Positions 7,979-15,241 of a stretch of 40,369 nt of DNA are shown here, piece after piece (position 1 is the first letter of the stretch; each line of letters opens with the position of its first letter). The translations under genes and the position numbers were made by a program. The notes under the pieces were generated by a model. It was given only the letters and a program-made list of their open reading frames with translations. It was not told the origin of the DNA and did not search any database. The DNA lies in contig JADGBC010000013.1 of NCBI GenBank assembly GCA_015231705.1, positions 1 through 40,369 of the forward strand, given 5' to 3'. The DNA is from Desulfamplus sp. GTDB taxonomy: Bacteria; Desulfobacterota; Desulfobacteria; Desulfobacterales; Desulfobacteraceae.

Positions 7979-8712
7979 TCCATTCACTCTTTGCCGTCTA
8001 TTACAGAGAGATGCTGATCATGCGACGCAGGCTTACCCGTCTTGTACCGTCATGGTCTGTATCCCCTCTTCTTTATCTGATAGCCTTTGGATATGCCATG
8101 GGCAAACATGTTGAGATTGACGGCCACTCTTATATGGAGTTTCTCATTCCAGGGCTTATAGCCATGAACAGCATGACCCAGTCATTTGCCATTGCCAGTG
8201 AAATCAATATTGCCAGATTTTACTGGCATATATTTGAGGAGATTCAGGCAGCTCCGGTAAGTGATTTTTCCTATGTGGCAGGAGAGGTTCTGGCCGGTAT
8301 TACCAGAGCATTTCTATCCACCTGTGTAATCCTGATTCTCGGTCTCATGTTTGGCGTGACTCTTTCTTGCAATCTTCTTTTCTGGCTTGCCATTCTTCTT
8401 AACAGCTTTGTTTTTGCATCCCTTGCAGTTGGGCTTGCCATGCTTGTAAAATCGCACGGAGACCAAGTGTTGCTCACAAGTTTTGTAATTACTCCAATGG
8501 CGTTTCTTGGCGGTACATTTTTTCCGCTTGAAAATTTTCCAGAATGGGGACAAAGATTGGTTTATATACTTCCTATAACCCATGCAGCCCAAGCCATCAG
8601 AAGTGCTTCATTCGGCAATATTCCACCAATATCTTCATATCTTGTGCTATTTTTTACAGGCTGCATCTTTTTTTTCATATCTGTCTTATGCGTAAAAAAG
8701 GCAAAGGACTGA
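7975..8712 (+). CDS. ABC-2 type exporter, permease subunit
   Basis: A 245-residue integral membrane protein with about six hydrophobic segments. The start (IHSLFAVYYREMLIMRRRLT), FLIPGLIAMNSMTQSF, the conserved FEEIQAAPVSDFSYVAGEVLAGI stretch and the GGTFFPLENFPEWGQRLVYILPITHAAQAIR motif identify an ABC-2 membrane protein of the NodJ/DrrB type. It overlaps the ATPase gene by four bases and the two must form one transporter (two permease and two ATPase subunits). Nothing beside them names the substrate. The pair ends convergently against yedF, 60 bp away. Confidence 0.9.
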   Translation: MIHSLFAVYYREMLIMRRRLTRLVPSWSVSPLLYLIAFGYAMGKHVEIDGHSYMEFLIPGLIAMNSMTQSFAIASEINIARFYWHIFEEIQAAPVSDFSYVAGEVLAGITRAFLSTCVILILGLMFGVTLSCNLLFWLAILLNSFVFASLAVGLAMLVKSHGDQVLLTSFVITPMAFLGGTFFPLENFPEWGQRLVYILPITHAAQAIRSASFGNIPPISSYLVLFFTGCIFFFISVLCVKKAKD

Positions 8713-8772
8713 ATAATTGACTGTTTGAATGAAGTGGACATTATAGAATTTGCAGGCTGATGCATCTCAAAG

Positions 8773-9459
8773 CTAAATTTTGATCACTTTATCCGCAAAC
8801 TGCATGGAACTTACAATATCAAGCATATTTGTGGTCTCTCCGACTTTCTTTGCATCAAGAAGATTAAAGTGGGTCAGACAGGTGCCGCACACCATGATTT
8901 TTATCCCGTCAGCTTCATATTGCAGCAGATCTTCAAGCACCAGAGAGCCTTCAATGGTTAGTTTTACTCCATTGTTCACAAAGACAAGCATCCAAAGATC
9001 ATCTCCCATCTCTTTTATGGTTTTAATAAAGCTTACCATAAGTTTTTTACCAAGCTCGTCATCACCAAAGCCAACTCTGTCTGTTGCTGCAAAAACCATG
9101 ATCTTTTGTTGAGTCTCTTTAGCTGACAAATCATTGTTAGACAAGGAGGATGGTTGCGAACCTGACGATGTTGATGAAGGAGCCGAGGCTGAATATTTTG
9201 TTGTCTTTCCAGACTCTCCTGCTGACTCTGTAGTTCCAGCTAAAATATTGGCCTTTCCGGTTATCTCAAATTCTCCCTTTTTAGGAACAACTTCCACCTC
9301 AAATGACCTGGATGCTAAAAAACGTGAGACATTTTCCATAGAGGCTTCATTATCAACAACTATACTTATTTCCTGATGGCTTGAATCATCAAGAGCCTTT
9401 TTGACCATTAGAACAGGTGCAGGACAAGACAAACCGCGTGCATCAAATAGTTTCGACAT
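8773..9459 (-). CDS. yedF: Selenium metabolism protein YedF (TusA-like plus DsrE-like domains)
   Basis: A 228-residue two-domain protein. Residues 1-75 are a TusA/SirA-like sulfur-carrier domain with the Cys-Pro-X-Pro motif (FDARGLSCPAPVLMVKKAL, Cys12). A Ser-rich linker (about 76-112, SASAPSSTSSGSQPSSLSN) joins it to a DsrE-like fold (about 113-228) with FGDDELGKKLMVSFIKTI and the conserved VCGTCLTHFNLLDAKKVGETTNM. This two-domain form is found beside selD in many selenium-using anaerobes, and its function is not settled; delivery or channelling of selenium or sulfur is the usual guess. Here it is downstream of selD on the same strand with a 203-bp gap. The start is ATG with AAGGAAT upstream. 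Confidence 0.93.
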   Translation of the reverse strand: MSKLFDARGLSCPAPVLMVKKALDDSSHQEISIVVDNEASMENVSRFLASRSFEVEVVPKKGEFEITGKANILAGTTESAGESGKTTKYSASAPSSTSSGSQPSSLSNNDLSAKETQQKIMVFAATDRVGFGDDELGKKLMVSFIKTIKEMGDDLWMLVFVNNGVKLTIEGSLVLEDLLQYEADGIKIMVCGTCLTHFNLLDAKKVGETTNMLDIVSSMQFADKVIKI

Positions 9460-9662
9460 TATATCTATTCCTTTTTACTCGAAAAAAATATTCTGATTTT
9501 AGGCACCCTTCATATCATCTCAAAAGTAGTTTACACTTTTTTTTAGAAAACCCTCTAAAAATTGGAATGCAGTTTGTAAACCGGTAAATGAAGCATGCCA
9601 AAAAATTATTCTGATTTTAAAAGTCCATTTTGAATTTGTAATTCAAAAAAGGGTCAGTTGAG

Positions 9663-10766
9663 TTATTCCACTACAATCATCCCTTTGATATCTTTATTGT
9701 AATTACGCTCACAAACTCTGCCAATAATGGCGGCATCTTCGACTCCTTCGTCAATTAACATTTTTATTAGATGTTGTGATTGATTTTCAGGGCATCCCAT
9801 CAAAAGGCCTCCAGAAGTTTGTGGATCGAACAAAATATCTCTCATTATCGGTGTTACACTGGATTTTAATTCTACCAGGCATTGCCTGAACTTTCTGTTG
9901 CCATGAGCACCTGACGGCACAAATCCCATTGAAGCAAATTCCACAGTTTCCGGTAATATCGGTACAAGAGATGAATCAAGCACTGCACCGATATCACTGC
10001 CTGAAATCATCTCTGCCAGATGTCCAAGCAGACCAAAGCCTGTCACATCAGTACATGCAGATATATCAAAATTGTCCATAATTTTGGCGGCATACTTGTT
10101 TAGAGTGGACATAACACGCACTGCCAAATCAATGGTGGATTGAGATGCAAGGCCTCCTTTTACAGCAGTATTTATAATACCTGTCCCAAGAGGTTTTGTG
10201 AGAATCAGGCAATCCCCAGATTTCAACCCCTTATTTGCAAGTATTCTCTTTGGATGGACAAAGCCTGTTATGGAAAGTCCATATTTAAACTCGTCATCTT
10301 CAATGCTATGTCCTCCTAAAAGTACGGTGCCAGACTCTTTAAGTTTATCAATACCGCCTGAAAGCACTTCCCTTAAAACCTCACCCCCCAATTTTTGCAA
10401 GGGAAATGCCACAAGATTCATGGCAGTTTTTGGAACGCCTCCCATTGCATAGACGTCAGACAGAGCGTTTGCCGCAGCAATCTGACCAAAGGCAAACGGA
10501 TCATCAACAATTGGTGTAAAGAAATCAACCGTCTGAATCAGGGCAAGCTCTTCAGATATCTTATATACACCCGCATCATCAGAGGTTCCAATGCCAATCA
10601 GTACATTTTCATCTATAGGAAAAGATAGACCGCACAGTGCTCTCTCCAGATCCCCTGGAGAAAGTTTAGAAGCTCATCCTGCACCTTTCACGTTCTGGGT
10701 TAGCTTAACTTTTAAGCTTCTGTTTTTGCTGCGATTATGATCTTGTTGCTTATGAGTTTTTGTCAT
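9663..10766 (-). CDS. selD: Selenide, water dikinase (selenophosphate synthetase), a selenoprotein with in-frame TGA
   Basis: This enzyme makes selenophosphate from selenide and ATP for selenocysteine and selenouridine synthesis. A conventional open frame starts only at 10445 (MGGVPKTAMN), which would remove the catalytic N-terminus. Extending upstream in frame to ATG 10766 (ribosome binding site AGGGAA) gives a 367-residue protein interrupted by one TGA at 10676-10674, codon 31, in the context GAG-U-ASKLSPGDL. In known SelD this is the catalytic loop, with Cys or Sec exactly here (E. coli GAGCGCK). The frame continues through ATP-binding regions (TSDDAGVYK, TVDFFTPIVDDPFAFGQIAA, NALSDVYAMGG) into GGHSIEDDEFKYGLSITG, CTDVTGFGLLGHLAEM and FDPQTSGGLL. 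A hairpin nine bases past the TGA fits a bacterial SECIS. The residue after U is Ala. Automatic annotation would probably truncate this gene. Confidence 0.93.
10640..10664 (-). promoter_or_regulatory. SECIS-like hairpin for selenocysteine insertion in selD
   Basis: On the coding strand, nine bases after the TGA, CTTTCTCCAG (10664-10655) pairs with CTGGAGAGAG (10649-10640) through ten base pairs including one G-T pair. The loop is GGGAT (10654-10650), about 19 bases from the TGA. Bacterial SECIS elements lie directly downstream of the UGA inside the coding region, with an apical G-containing loop at about this distance, where SelB binds. The hairpin is seen directly; its function is inferred from position. 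Confidence 0.75.
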
Positions 10767-10954
10767 TTTTTATTCCCTAAAAAATATAAAGATCACAGAG
10801 ATGTGAATTAAATCTGAAATGTATTCTGGAAATGTAAATGTTCAAGAATAGACATAAAGGTAAGAAGAGGCAAATTGATAATTTGATTAATTAAGAATGA
10901 AAACGATAGCTTTTACAAATGGGATCTAAATATCGTTAATAAGGAGGGGTTGTA

Positions 10955-11122
10955 ATGAGGATACTGAGATGGACAAGACAAATGTTCACATCCCCACTAA
11001 AATTCAGGGGTAAAAAAAGACAGGTTCCTGATTTCATTCCTCCCACTAAAAATTTGAATGAGAGGAATGCAAATGGTTACCGGACAATTTCTTACCATGA
11101 AAATGCATTCTTACGTTCATGA
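10955..11122 (+). CDS. Possible small protein, 55 residues, unrecognised
   Basis: An ATG at 10955 is preceded by AAGGAGGGG at near-ideal spacing, one of the strongest ribosome binding sites in the window, and opens a 55-codon frame ending at TGA 11120-11122. The peptide is basic at the start (MRILRWTRQMFTSPLKFRGK) and shows no known motif. Its last 10 codons fall inside family B repeat copy 1, so the original 3' end may have been replaced. It could be a real small gene, a gene stump, or chance. It is the only forward-strand candidate between 8713 and 19878. Confidence 0.25.
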   Translation: MRILRWTRQMFTSPLKFRGKKRQVPDFIPPTKNLNERNANGYRTISYHENAFLRS

Positions 11123-11160
11123 TTCAGGGTAGCCGAAACACGGGCATGCCCGTTTAATGC
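11092..11160 (+). repeat. Dispersed intergenic repeat family B, copy 1
   Basis: Begins TTACCATGAAAATGCATT and continues through GGGTAGCCGAA to GGGCATGCCCGTTTAA. The same ordered blocks (TTACCATGAAAA, TTCATG, GGG.AGCCGAA, CATG..CG.T.AA) recur at 19303-19371 in the same orientation and, inverted, at 13912-13984 and 20797-20900. Confidence 0.65.
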
Positions 11161-11167
11161 AAGAAAT

Positions 11168-11560
11168 CTATTTGATTGAGGTTACAGCACAATGTGCTTT
11201 TAAGATTACAAATCTGGCTGTTGAACCGAGAATCATCTTCTGAGTTCTTGATTTCTTTTTGATTCCCACAAAAATATGATCAATGTCATTCTCTTTGGCA
11301 TACAAAACAATATCCTCTCCCGGAGAGAGACCTCTTACGCTCTGGTGTGCCAAAAATTTTACACCAGCATCTTCCATAAACTTTCTTGCAAACTCAAGAT
11401 CTTTTTCCGCCTGAACAATATCAGATGGTTTTTCACTATCTCCCCCCTCCATGGAGGTTATAACATGGACAAATGCGTTAGTGAGCAGAGCATAATCCCT
11501 TGCAAGTTTTAAAGCCCTTTCACCCACCTCGCCGCCATTGTATCCAACCATGATATTCAT
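11168..11560 (-). CDS. Universal stress protein (UspA family)
   Basis: A 130-residue single-domain protein. It starts MNIMVGYNGGEVGERALKLA, the usual first strand and helix of the UspA fold, and ends with VGIKKKSRTQKMILGSTARF, close to the G-2x-G-9x-G(S/T) ATP-binding motif of the nucleotide-binding subgroup. Such proteins are small cytoplasmic dimers whose roles are mostly stress- or energy-linked. ATG 11560 is chosen because GGAGAG lies just upstream; the frame also opens at TTG 11572, but that lies inside the ribosome binding site. It is the last gene of the leftward liv cluster, 119 bp after livF, so it may be co-regulated with uptake. Confidence 0.85.
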   Translation of the reverse strand: MNIMVGYNGGEVGERALKLARDYALLTNAFVHVITSMEGGDSEKPSDIVQAEKDLEFARKFMEDAGVKFLAHQSVRGLSPGEDIVLYAKENDIDHIFVGIKKKSRTQKMILGSTARFVILKAHCAVTSIK

Positions 11561-11679
11561 AGAACTCTCCAAACCGAGCCCAAACCCTTCAAGTCTGAGG
11601 AAAAAATATTAACACTTCTGGCCGTTGAATAAATTCATCACAATTCTGGCTGTGGAAATAGCCAGTTTTGATCTGTAAT

Positions 11680-12519
11680 TTACATCCAGCGTTTACGCCG
11701 TTTATAGGATTTTATGTTTTTAAAAGATTTTCTTCCGCCACCTTGAGTTACACCAAGATAAAATTCCTTTACATCGGGGTTATCCTTAAGTTCATCCGCA
11801 GCTCCCTCAAGGACAATTCTACCTGATTCCATAATATAAGCATAATCAGCAATTTCAAGGGCAATTCTGGCATTCTGTTCAACCACAAGGATGGTGGTTC
11901 CGGTAACTTTGTTTATCTCAAGGATATTGTCAAAAATCTCCTTGACAAGCAGAGGAGCAAGTCCAAGAGATGGTTCATCCAGCATAAGCATCTCAGGAGC
12001 TGCCATCAATGCTCTTGCAATTGCTATCATCTGTTGCTCTCCCCCAGAGCTATAACCAGCCATTCGATTAATAATGTTGGAAAGACGTGGAAAATGTCTG
12101 TACATTAACTCATAATCTTTATTGATCCTGGCATGACCGTCCCGACGAGTTATGGATCCGACCCTTATATTCTCGCTCACTGTAAGGTGCTTGAATACCC
12201 GTCTGCCCTCCGGCACCATAACTGCCCCATTACGCACAACTTCTGTACCAAGTTTGTTGGTGATATCCTGTCCCCTGAACCTGACATACCCCTCTTTTAT
12301 AATACCGTTTTCCGGTTTCAGCAGACCACTTATGGCACGCAAAGCCGTGGTTTTACCTGCCCCGTTGGTGCCAAGCAGAGCAACAATACTTCCCTTTTTC
12401 ACACTGAGACTGACACCTCTTAAAACCTGAACAATGTCGTTATATACAACTTCGATATTGTTGACTTCAAGAATATTTTCCTGTTCTGATTTATTTTTTT
12501 GTAGTGCTGCTTTTGCCAT
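11680..12519 (-). CDS. livF: Branched-chain amino acid-type ABC transporter ATP-binding protein LivF
   Basis: A 279-residue ATPase with Walker A LGTNGAGKTTALRAI, signature YSSGGEQQMIAIARALM, Walker B MLMLDEPSLGLAPLLV and the LivF-typical VVEQNARIALEIADYAYIMESGRI. It energises the LivH/LivM permease together with LivG. The ATG at 12519 (MAKAALQKNK) has GGAG six bases upstream and is preferred over an in-frame start at 12567 that would run into the hairpin region. The C-terminus is extended by a basic tail (GGGRKSFKNIKSYKRRKRWM) that is longer than in most LivF proteins. It is separated from the binding-protein gene by a strong hairpin at 12580-12612. Confidence 0.94.
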   Translation of the reverse strand: MAKAALQKNKSEQENILEVNNIEVVYNDIVQVLRGVSLSVKKGSIVALLGTNGAGKTTALRAISGLLKPENGIIKEGYVRFRGQDITNKLGTEVVRNGAVMVPEGRRVFKHLTVSENIRVGSITRRDGHARINKDYELMYRHFPRLSNIINRMAGYSSGGEQQMIAIARALMAAPEMLMLDEPSLGLAPLLVKEIFDNILEINKVTGTTILVVEQNARIALEIADYAYIMESGRIVLEGAADELKDNPDVKEFYLGVTQGGGRKSFKNIKSYKRRKRWM

Positions 12520-12579
12520 AATGAACTCCGGAAGAGCCCTTTTTATCAACGTGAAAGGGCAATACATATCATTGTTTAA

Positions 12580-12612
12580 AAGCTCCCCACCATTACTTCA
12601 GATGAGGAGCTT
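12580..12612 (-). terminator. Hairpin between binding-protein gene and livF, possible terminator or attenuator
   Basis: Read on the coding strand, AAGCTCCTCATC (12612-12601) pairs with GGTGGGGAGCTT (12591-12580) over 12 base pairs, including a few G-T pairs, around a nine-base loop, then TTTAAAC. The T-run is short, so termination would be partial. It sits 12 bp after the stop of the binding-protein gene and before livF, as in operons where the abundant binding protein is made in excess of the ATPases, or where the hairpin stabilises upstream mRNA. Confidence 0.55.
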
Positions 12613-12623
12613 TGGATATCAAT

Positions 12624-13853
12624 CTATTTTATTTTTTTCATGTACTCTGATGTGATAGGTTCGCCTATCTTACGAAATTTGCCCTGTTGAACGCTGTAAA
12701 TCTGGAGAGAATCAACTCCGGCACGATCGGTTAACGAATAGGTTACTGGCCCGACTGTAGTTGGGGGTTGGTAGGAATTATCACCATTCATGGCATTTAG
12801 TTCATCATATAGAGTCTTTCTGCTGATCTCAAGCCCCTTCTCTTTGGCTCTACGGATAACTTCCGTTGTAACCTGAGCTACCATGATCCCATTTGCATAG
12901 TTATGTGAATTAGCGGCCTTCTCGTCACGGCCATATTTTTTTGCAAGCTCAAGCTGTGCATCTGTTCCTGGTCCAGGCTCTGAGGTAATTGTATAAGATG
13001 TTGTCCATAAAAAATTTTCAGCAGCATTTCCTGCAAGATCAATCAGATCATTGCCACCGGTATAATGTGCCCCGAGGAATGTTATTTTGCCGTTTTCCCC
13101 AAAAGTTTTTGCAATTATACTAAGACGGGAAGCATCTTTGAGCATTGTTGCAACAGGAGATTGAATAGTTTGGCATATAACATACTGAACCCCTTTACTC
13201 ATAAGACGCTGGAGCATGGCTGTGTTATCAAGGTCATTACCATGTTCAACAACCTCAACTATCTCCATGGCAAGTCCTGCAGCAACAGCTTTTTCGACAT
13301 CACTTACCGGTCCGCGTCCAAATGCTGATGGATGGATAAACATGGCGGCTTTTGGTTTATCTCCTTTATGATTTTTTACAACATACTCTGCAAGCGATAC
13401 TGCCTGTTCAGAATATGAGGCAATGGGAAGAAATATATATTTGGAGTCTTCCACGTTTCCTGCATGAAAAGAGGCCGGAAGTACAGGAATCTGAACCTCG
13501 TCAAAATCTTTTTTTAGAGCAAGTGTGCTTCCTGTTGAATAGTTAAGATAAAATACAATGCCCTGATCTAAAAAATCTTCAAAATTTCTTTTTGTCACGT
13601 CTGTCTGATACTGGTCATCTTTTATTGTGCAGTCAATAGTATCCTCTCCAAGCAGCTTGGTATCGTTTACAAAGCGAAAATAGTCCTCAACTCCTTTTGC
13701 ATAGGGATTTCCAGCATCAGATGTAGGACCTGTGATGGCAAGCGAGAGTCCGACCTTGTAAACCTTCCCTCCAGCATTTGCATAAGATGACATTCCAATA
13801 ATCAGTGTAATAGTAAGTAATAGACGAATCCATCCTGTGTTTCTGCCTTTCAT
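12624..13853 (-). CDS. Periplasmic substrate-binding protein of a branched-chain amino acid-type ABC transporter
   Basis: A 409-residue exported protein. Residues 1-27 form a signal peptide (basic GRNTGWIR, hydrophobic LLLTITLIIGM, cleavage after ANA). The mature part is a type 1 periplasmic binding fold: YKVGLSLAITGPTSDAGNPYAKGVEDYF at the start, a central AEYVVKNHKGDKPKAAMFIHPSAFGRG, and a C-terminal hinge region with VGPVTYSLTDRAGVDSLQIY. Proteins of this family also bind aromatic or short-chain carboxylates and amides, so the substrate need not be an amino acid. The ATG has AAGGAGGT four bases upstream, the best ribosome binding site in the cluster. A gap of 290 bp with repeats separates it from livM upstream. 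Confidence 0.92.
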   Translation of the reverse strand: MKGRNTGWIRLLLTITLIIGMSSYANAGGKVYKVGLSLAITGPTSDAGNPYAKGVEDYFRFVNDTKLLGEDTIDCTIKDDQYQTDVTKRNFEDFLDQGIVFYLNYSTGSTLALKKDFDEVQIPVLPASFHAGNVEDSKYIFLPIASYSEQAVSLAEYVVKNHKGDKPKAAMFIHPSAFGRGPVSDVEKAVAAGLAMEIVEVVEHGNDLDNTAMLQRLMSKGVQYVICQTIQSPVATMLKDASRLSIIAKTFGENGKITFLGAHYTGGNDLIDLAGNAAENFLWTTSYTITSEPGPGTDAQLELAKKYGRDEKAANSHNYANGIMVAQVTTEVIRRAKEKGLEISRKTLYDELNAMNGDNSYQPPTTVGPVTYSLTDRAGVDSLQIYSVQQGKFRKIGEPITSEYMKKIK

Positions 13854-13911
13854 GTGACCTCCTTAAATCTTTTAAATTGTTCTTTTATTATTTAGACAAG
13901 CTAACAATCTT

Positions 13912-13984
13912 TTTTACCGTTAAACGCTCATGGCCGGATTCGGCTACCCCCGACCATGAAAAGCAAATCTGTTTTCACGGTAAA
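13912..13984 (-). repeat. Dispersed intergenic repeat family B, copy 3 (inverted)
   Basis: Read on the reverse strand: TTACCGTGAAAAC, then CTTTTCATGGTC, GGGGGTAGCCGAATCCGG, CATGAGCGTTTAACGG. These blocks match copy 1 (11092-11160) in order and spacing. It lies in the livM/binding-protein gap, just upstream of the binding-protein gene. Confidence 0.65.
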
Positions 13985-14035
13985 ATACATTCTGATTTTC
14001 ATGTTTAACAAACTCTTTACAGCTTTTGAAATGAA

Positions 14036-14104
14036 GCACTCCCCACCGCAAGCAGCGGGGTATCAGCTCAAACACTACGCCCCACCACAATTGGGCGGGG
14101 TATT
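14036..14104. repeat. Tandem GC-rich palindromic repeat (two units, REP-like)
   Basis: Two units of about 35 bp follow each other. Unit 1 (14036-14070) has CACTCCCCACCGCAAGCAG then CGGGGTAT; unit 2 (14071-14104) has CACTACGCCCCACCACAATT then GGGCGGGGTAT. Each can fold into a GC-rich hairpin, in an otherwise AT-rich gap between livM and the binding-protein gene. The motif ATACCCCGC on the reverse strand also occurs inside family A repeats. Confidence 0.65.
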
Positions 14105-14143
14105 AAACCCGAGCTACGCAATAAATGGACATTCGATAATCAT

Positions 14144-15238
14144 CTAATAACGGAAAGGCCATGTTTTTGTATAGGATTTTACAATTCTCCACCAATTGGC
14201 AATGCCTCTTGGTTCAAACATCAAAAACAGAACAATCACAAGACCAAAGGTAAAAGGACGAAGGGCAGTGGCTAAATTCATGGCAGATGGCAGGTAGTTG
14301 GCTGCATATTCAGAAAATTTCTCCACCTGAAGGTTGAGGATCTCTATGGCTGCAGGCCCCCAAAAAGATCCGTTAATAGTGCCAAGTCCCCCGACAATTG
14401 CCATTGCAAGATATGTTATTGAGTGGTGAAGTGTAAAAGATTCAATTCCCGCACCTTTATAAAGAAATGCATGGACAGCACCTGCAACACCTGCAAAAAA
14501 GCCTGACAAGGCAAATGCATAAACCTTTGTAAATCCAGGATGCATTCCCATTGCATCGGCTGCACGATCGTTGTCTCTGACTGCTACAAGTGCTCTGCCG
14601 TAGCGGGTTTTAAAAAGATTGCGTATGCCAAACCCTAACAAGACAATCAGCACAAGAGCAACATAATACCAGAAAGTATAGTGGTCGTTTCGCCCGATAT
14701 CTCCTGTAAACCACGTAACTCTGCCGACAGATATTGTCTGGCCCTGGTTGAAAAAGGTCATGAATTTGATAACCCATTCAAAAATCATCTGGAACGACAG
14801 CGTGGCAATTGCAAGATAAAGATGCTTAAGTCGAAGAGAGGGCAGCCCGACAATTGCACCGGTTATGGCACCAGCAGTGCCGCCGGCAAGAATAAGGAGC
14901 GGCCACATATGTGTTATCAAAAAATGGCTGTCACCAAGTACGCGGGAGAATGAGGCCACAGTATAGGCACCCACACCGACAAACGCAGCGTGACCGATGG
15001 AGATTAAACCTGCAAATCCAGTTACCAGATTTAGTCCAAGAACAGCAATAACAGCAATCAATATATTATTAATCACAAGCATATATGGCCTGCTCAAAGA
15101 AAAAAAGATAGGCCAGATAAAAAGAGCAGACAAAAAAATTGAAAAAATCAATCTATCAAGGCTTGTTAAAAAGGTACGCTGTTCTTCTTTGTAAGTTATA
15201 AAAAAATTTCCTGTTGCCAACCATCTGTTTGCTGCCAT
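14144..15238 (-). CDS. livM: Branched-chain amino acid-type ABC transporter permease LivM
   Basis: A 364-residue integral membrane protein with eight to ten hydrophobic segments. The LivM hallmarks are NILIAVIAVLGLNLVTGFAG, LISIGHAAFVGVGAYTVA, VRDNDRAADAMGMHPGFTK (the EAA-like cytoplasmic loop that contacts the ATPase), FALSGFFAGVAGAVHAF and GGLGTINGSFWGPA. It starts three bases after the livH stop, with AAAGGG inside the livH end as ribosome binding site, so LivH and LivM are made together as the membrane heterodimer. The N-terminus is about 30 residues longer than the shortest family members and polar (NRWLATGNFFITYKEEQRTF), as is common for LivM. Confidence 0.94.
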   Translation of the reverse strand: MAANRWLATGNFFITYKEEQRTFLTSLDRLIFSIFLSALFIWPIFFSLSRPYMLVINNILIAVIAVLGLNLVTGFAGLISIGHAAFVGVGAYTVASFSRVLGDSHFLITHMWPLLILAGGTAGAITGAIVGLPSLRLKHLYLAIATLSFQMIFEWVIKFMTFFNQGQTISVGRVTWFTGDIGRNDHYTFWYYVALVLIVLLGFGIRNLFKTRYGRALVAVRDNDRAADAMGMHPGFTKVYAFALSGFFAGVAGAVHAFLYKGAGIESFTLHHSITYLAMAIVGGLGTINGSFWGPAAIEILNLQVEKFSEYAANYLPSAMNLATALRPFTFGLVIVLFLMFEPRGIANWWRIVKSYTKTWPFRY

Positions 15239-15241
15239 GAT

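Larger units (their letters stand above)
10767..11167. other. Intergenic region between selD and the universal stress gene
   Basis: The 401-bp gap upstream of selD and downstream of the stress-protein gene. It holds a possible 55-codon frame on the forward strand (10955-11122) and family B repeat copy 1 (11092-11160). The selD promoter should lie in 10767-10940, which is AT-rich; I see no convincing -35/-10 pair there. Confidence 0.5.

Noticed and set aside
8780-9112. 110-codon forward frame within yedF
   Set aside because: It is antisense to a clearly identified YedF gene and has no family features; a shadow of the real gene.
9663-10445. Shorter selD starting at ATG 10445
   Set aside because: It would remove the catalytic loop and ATP-binding N-terminus; SelD-like sequence continues upstream in frame through a TGA in the Sec position to an ATG with a ribosome binding site.
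14036-14104. Possible CRISPR-like array because of repeated hairpin units
   Set aside because: There are only two units, they follow directly without spacers of constant length, and no cas gene is nearby.
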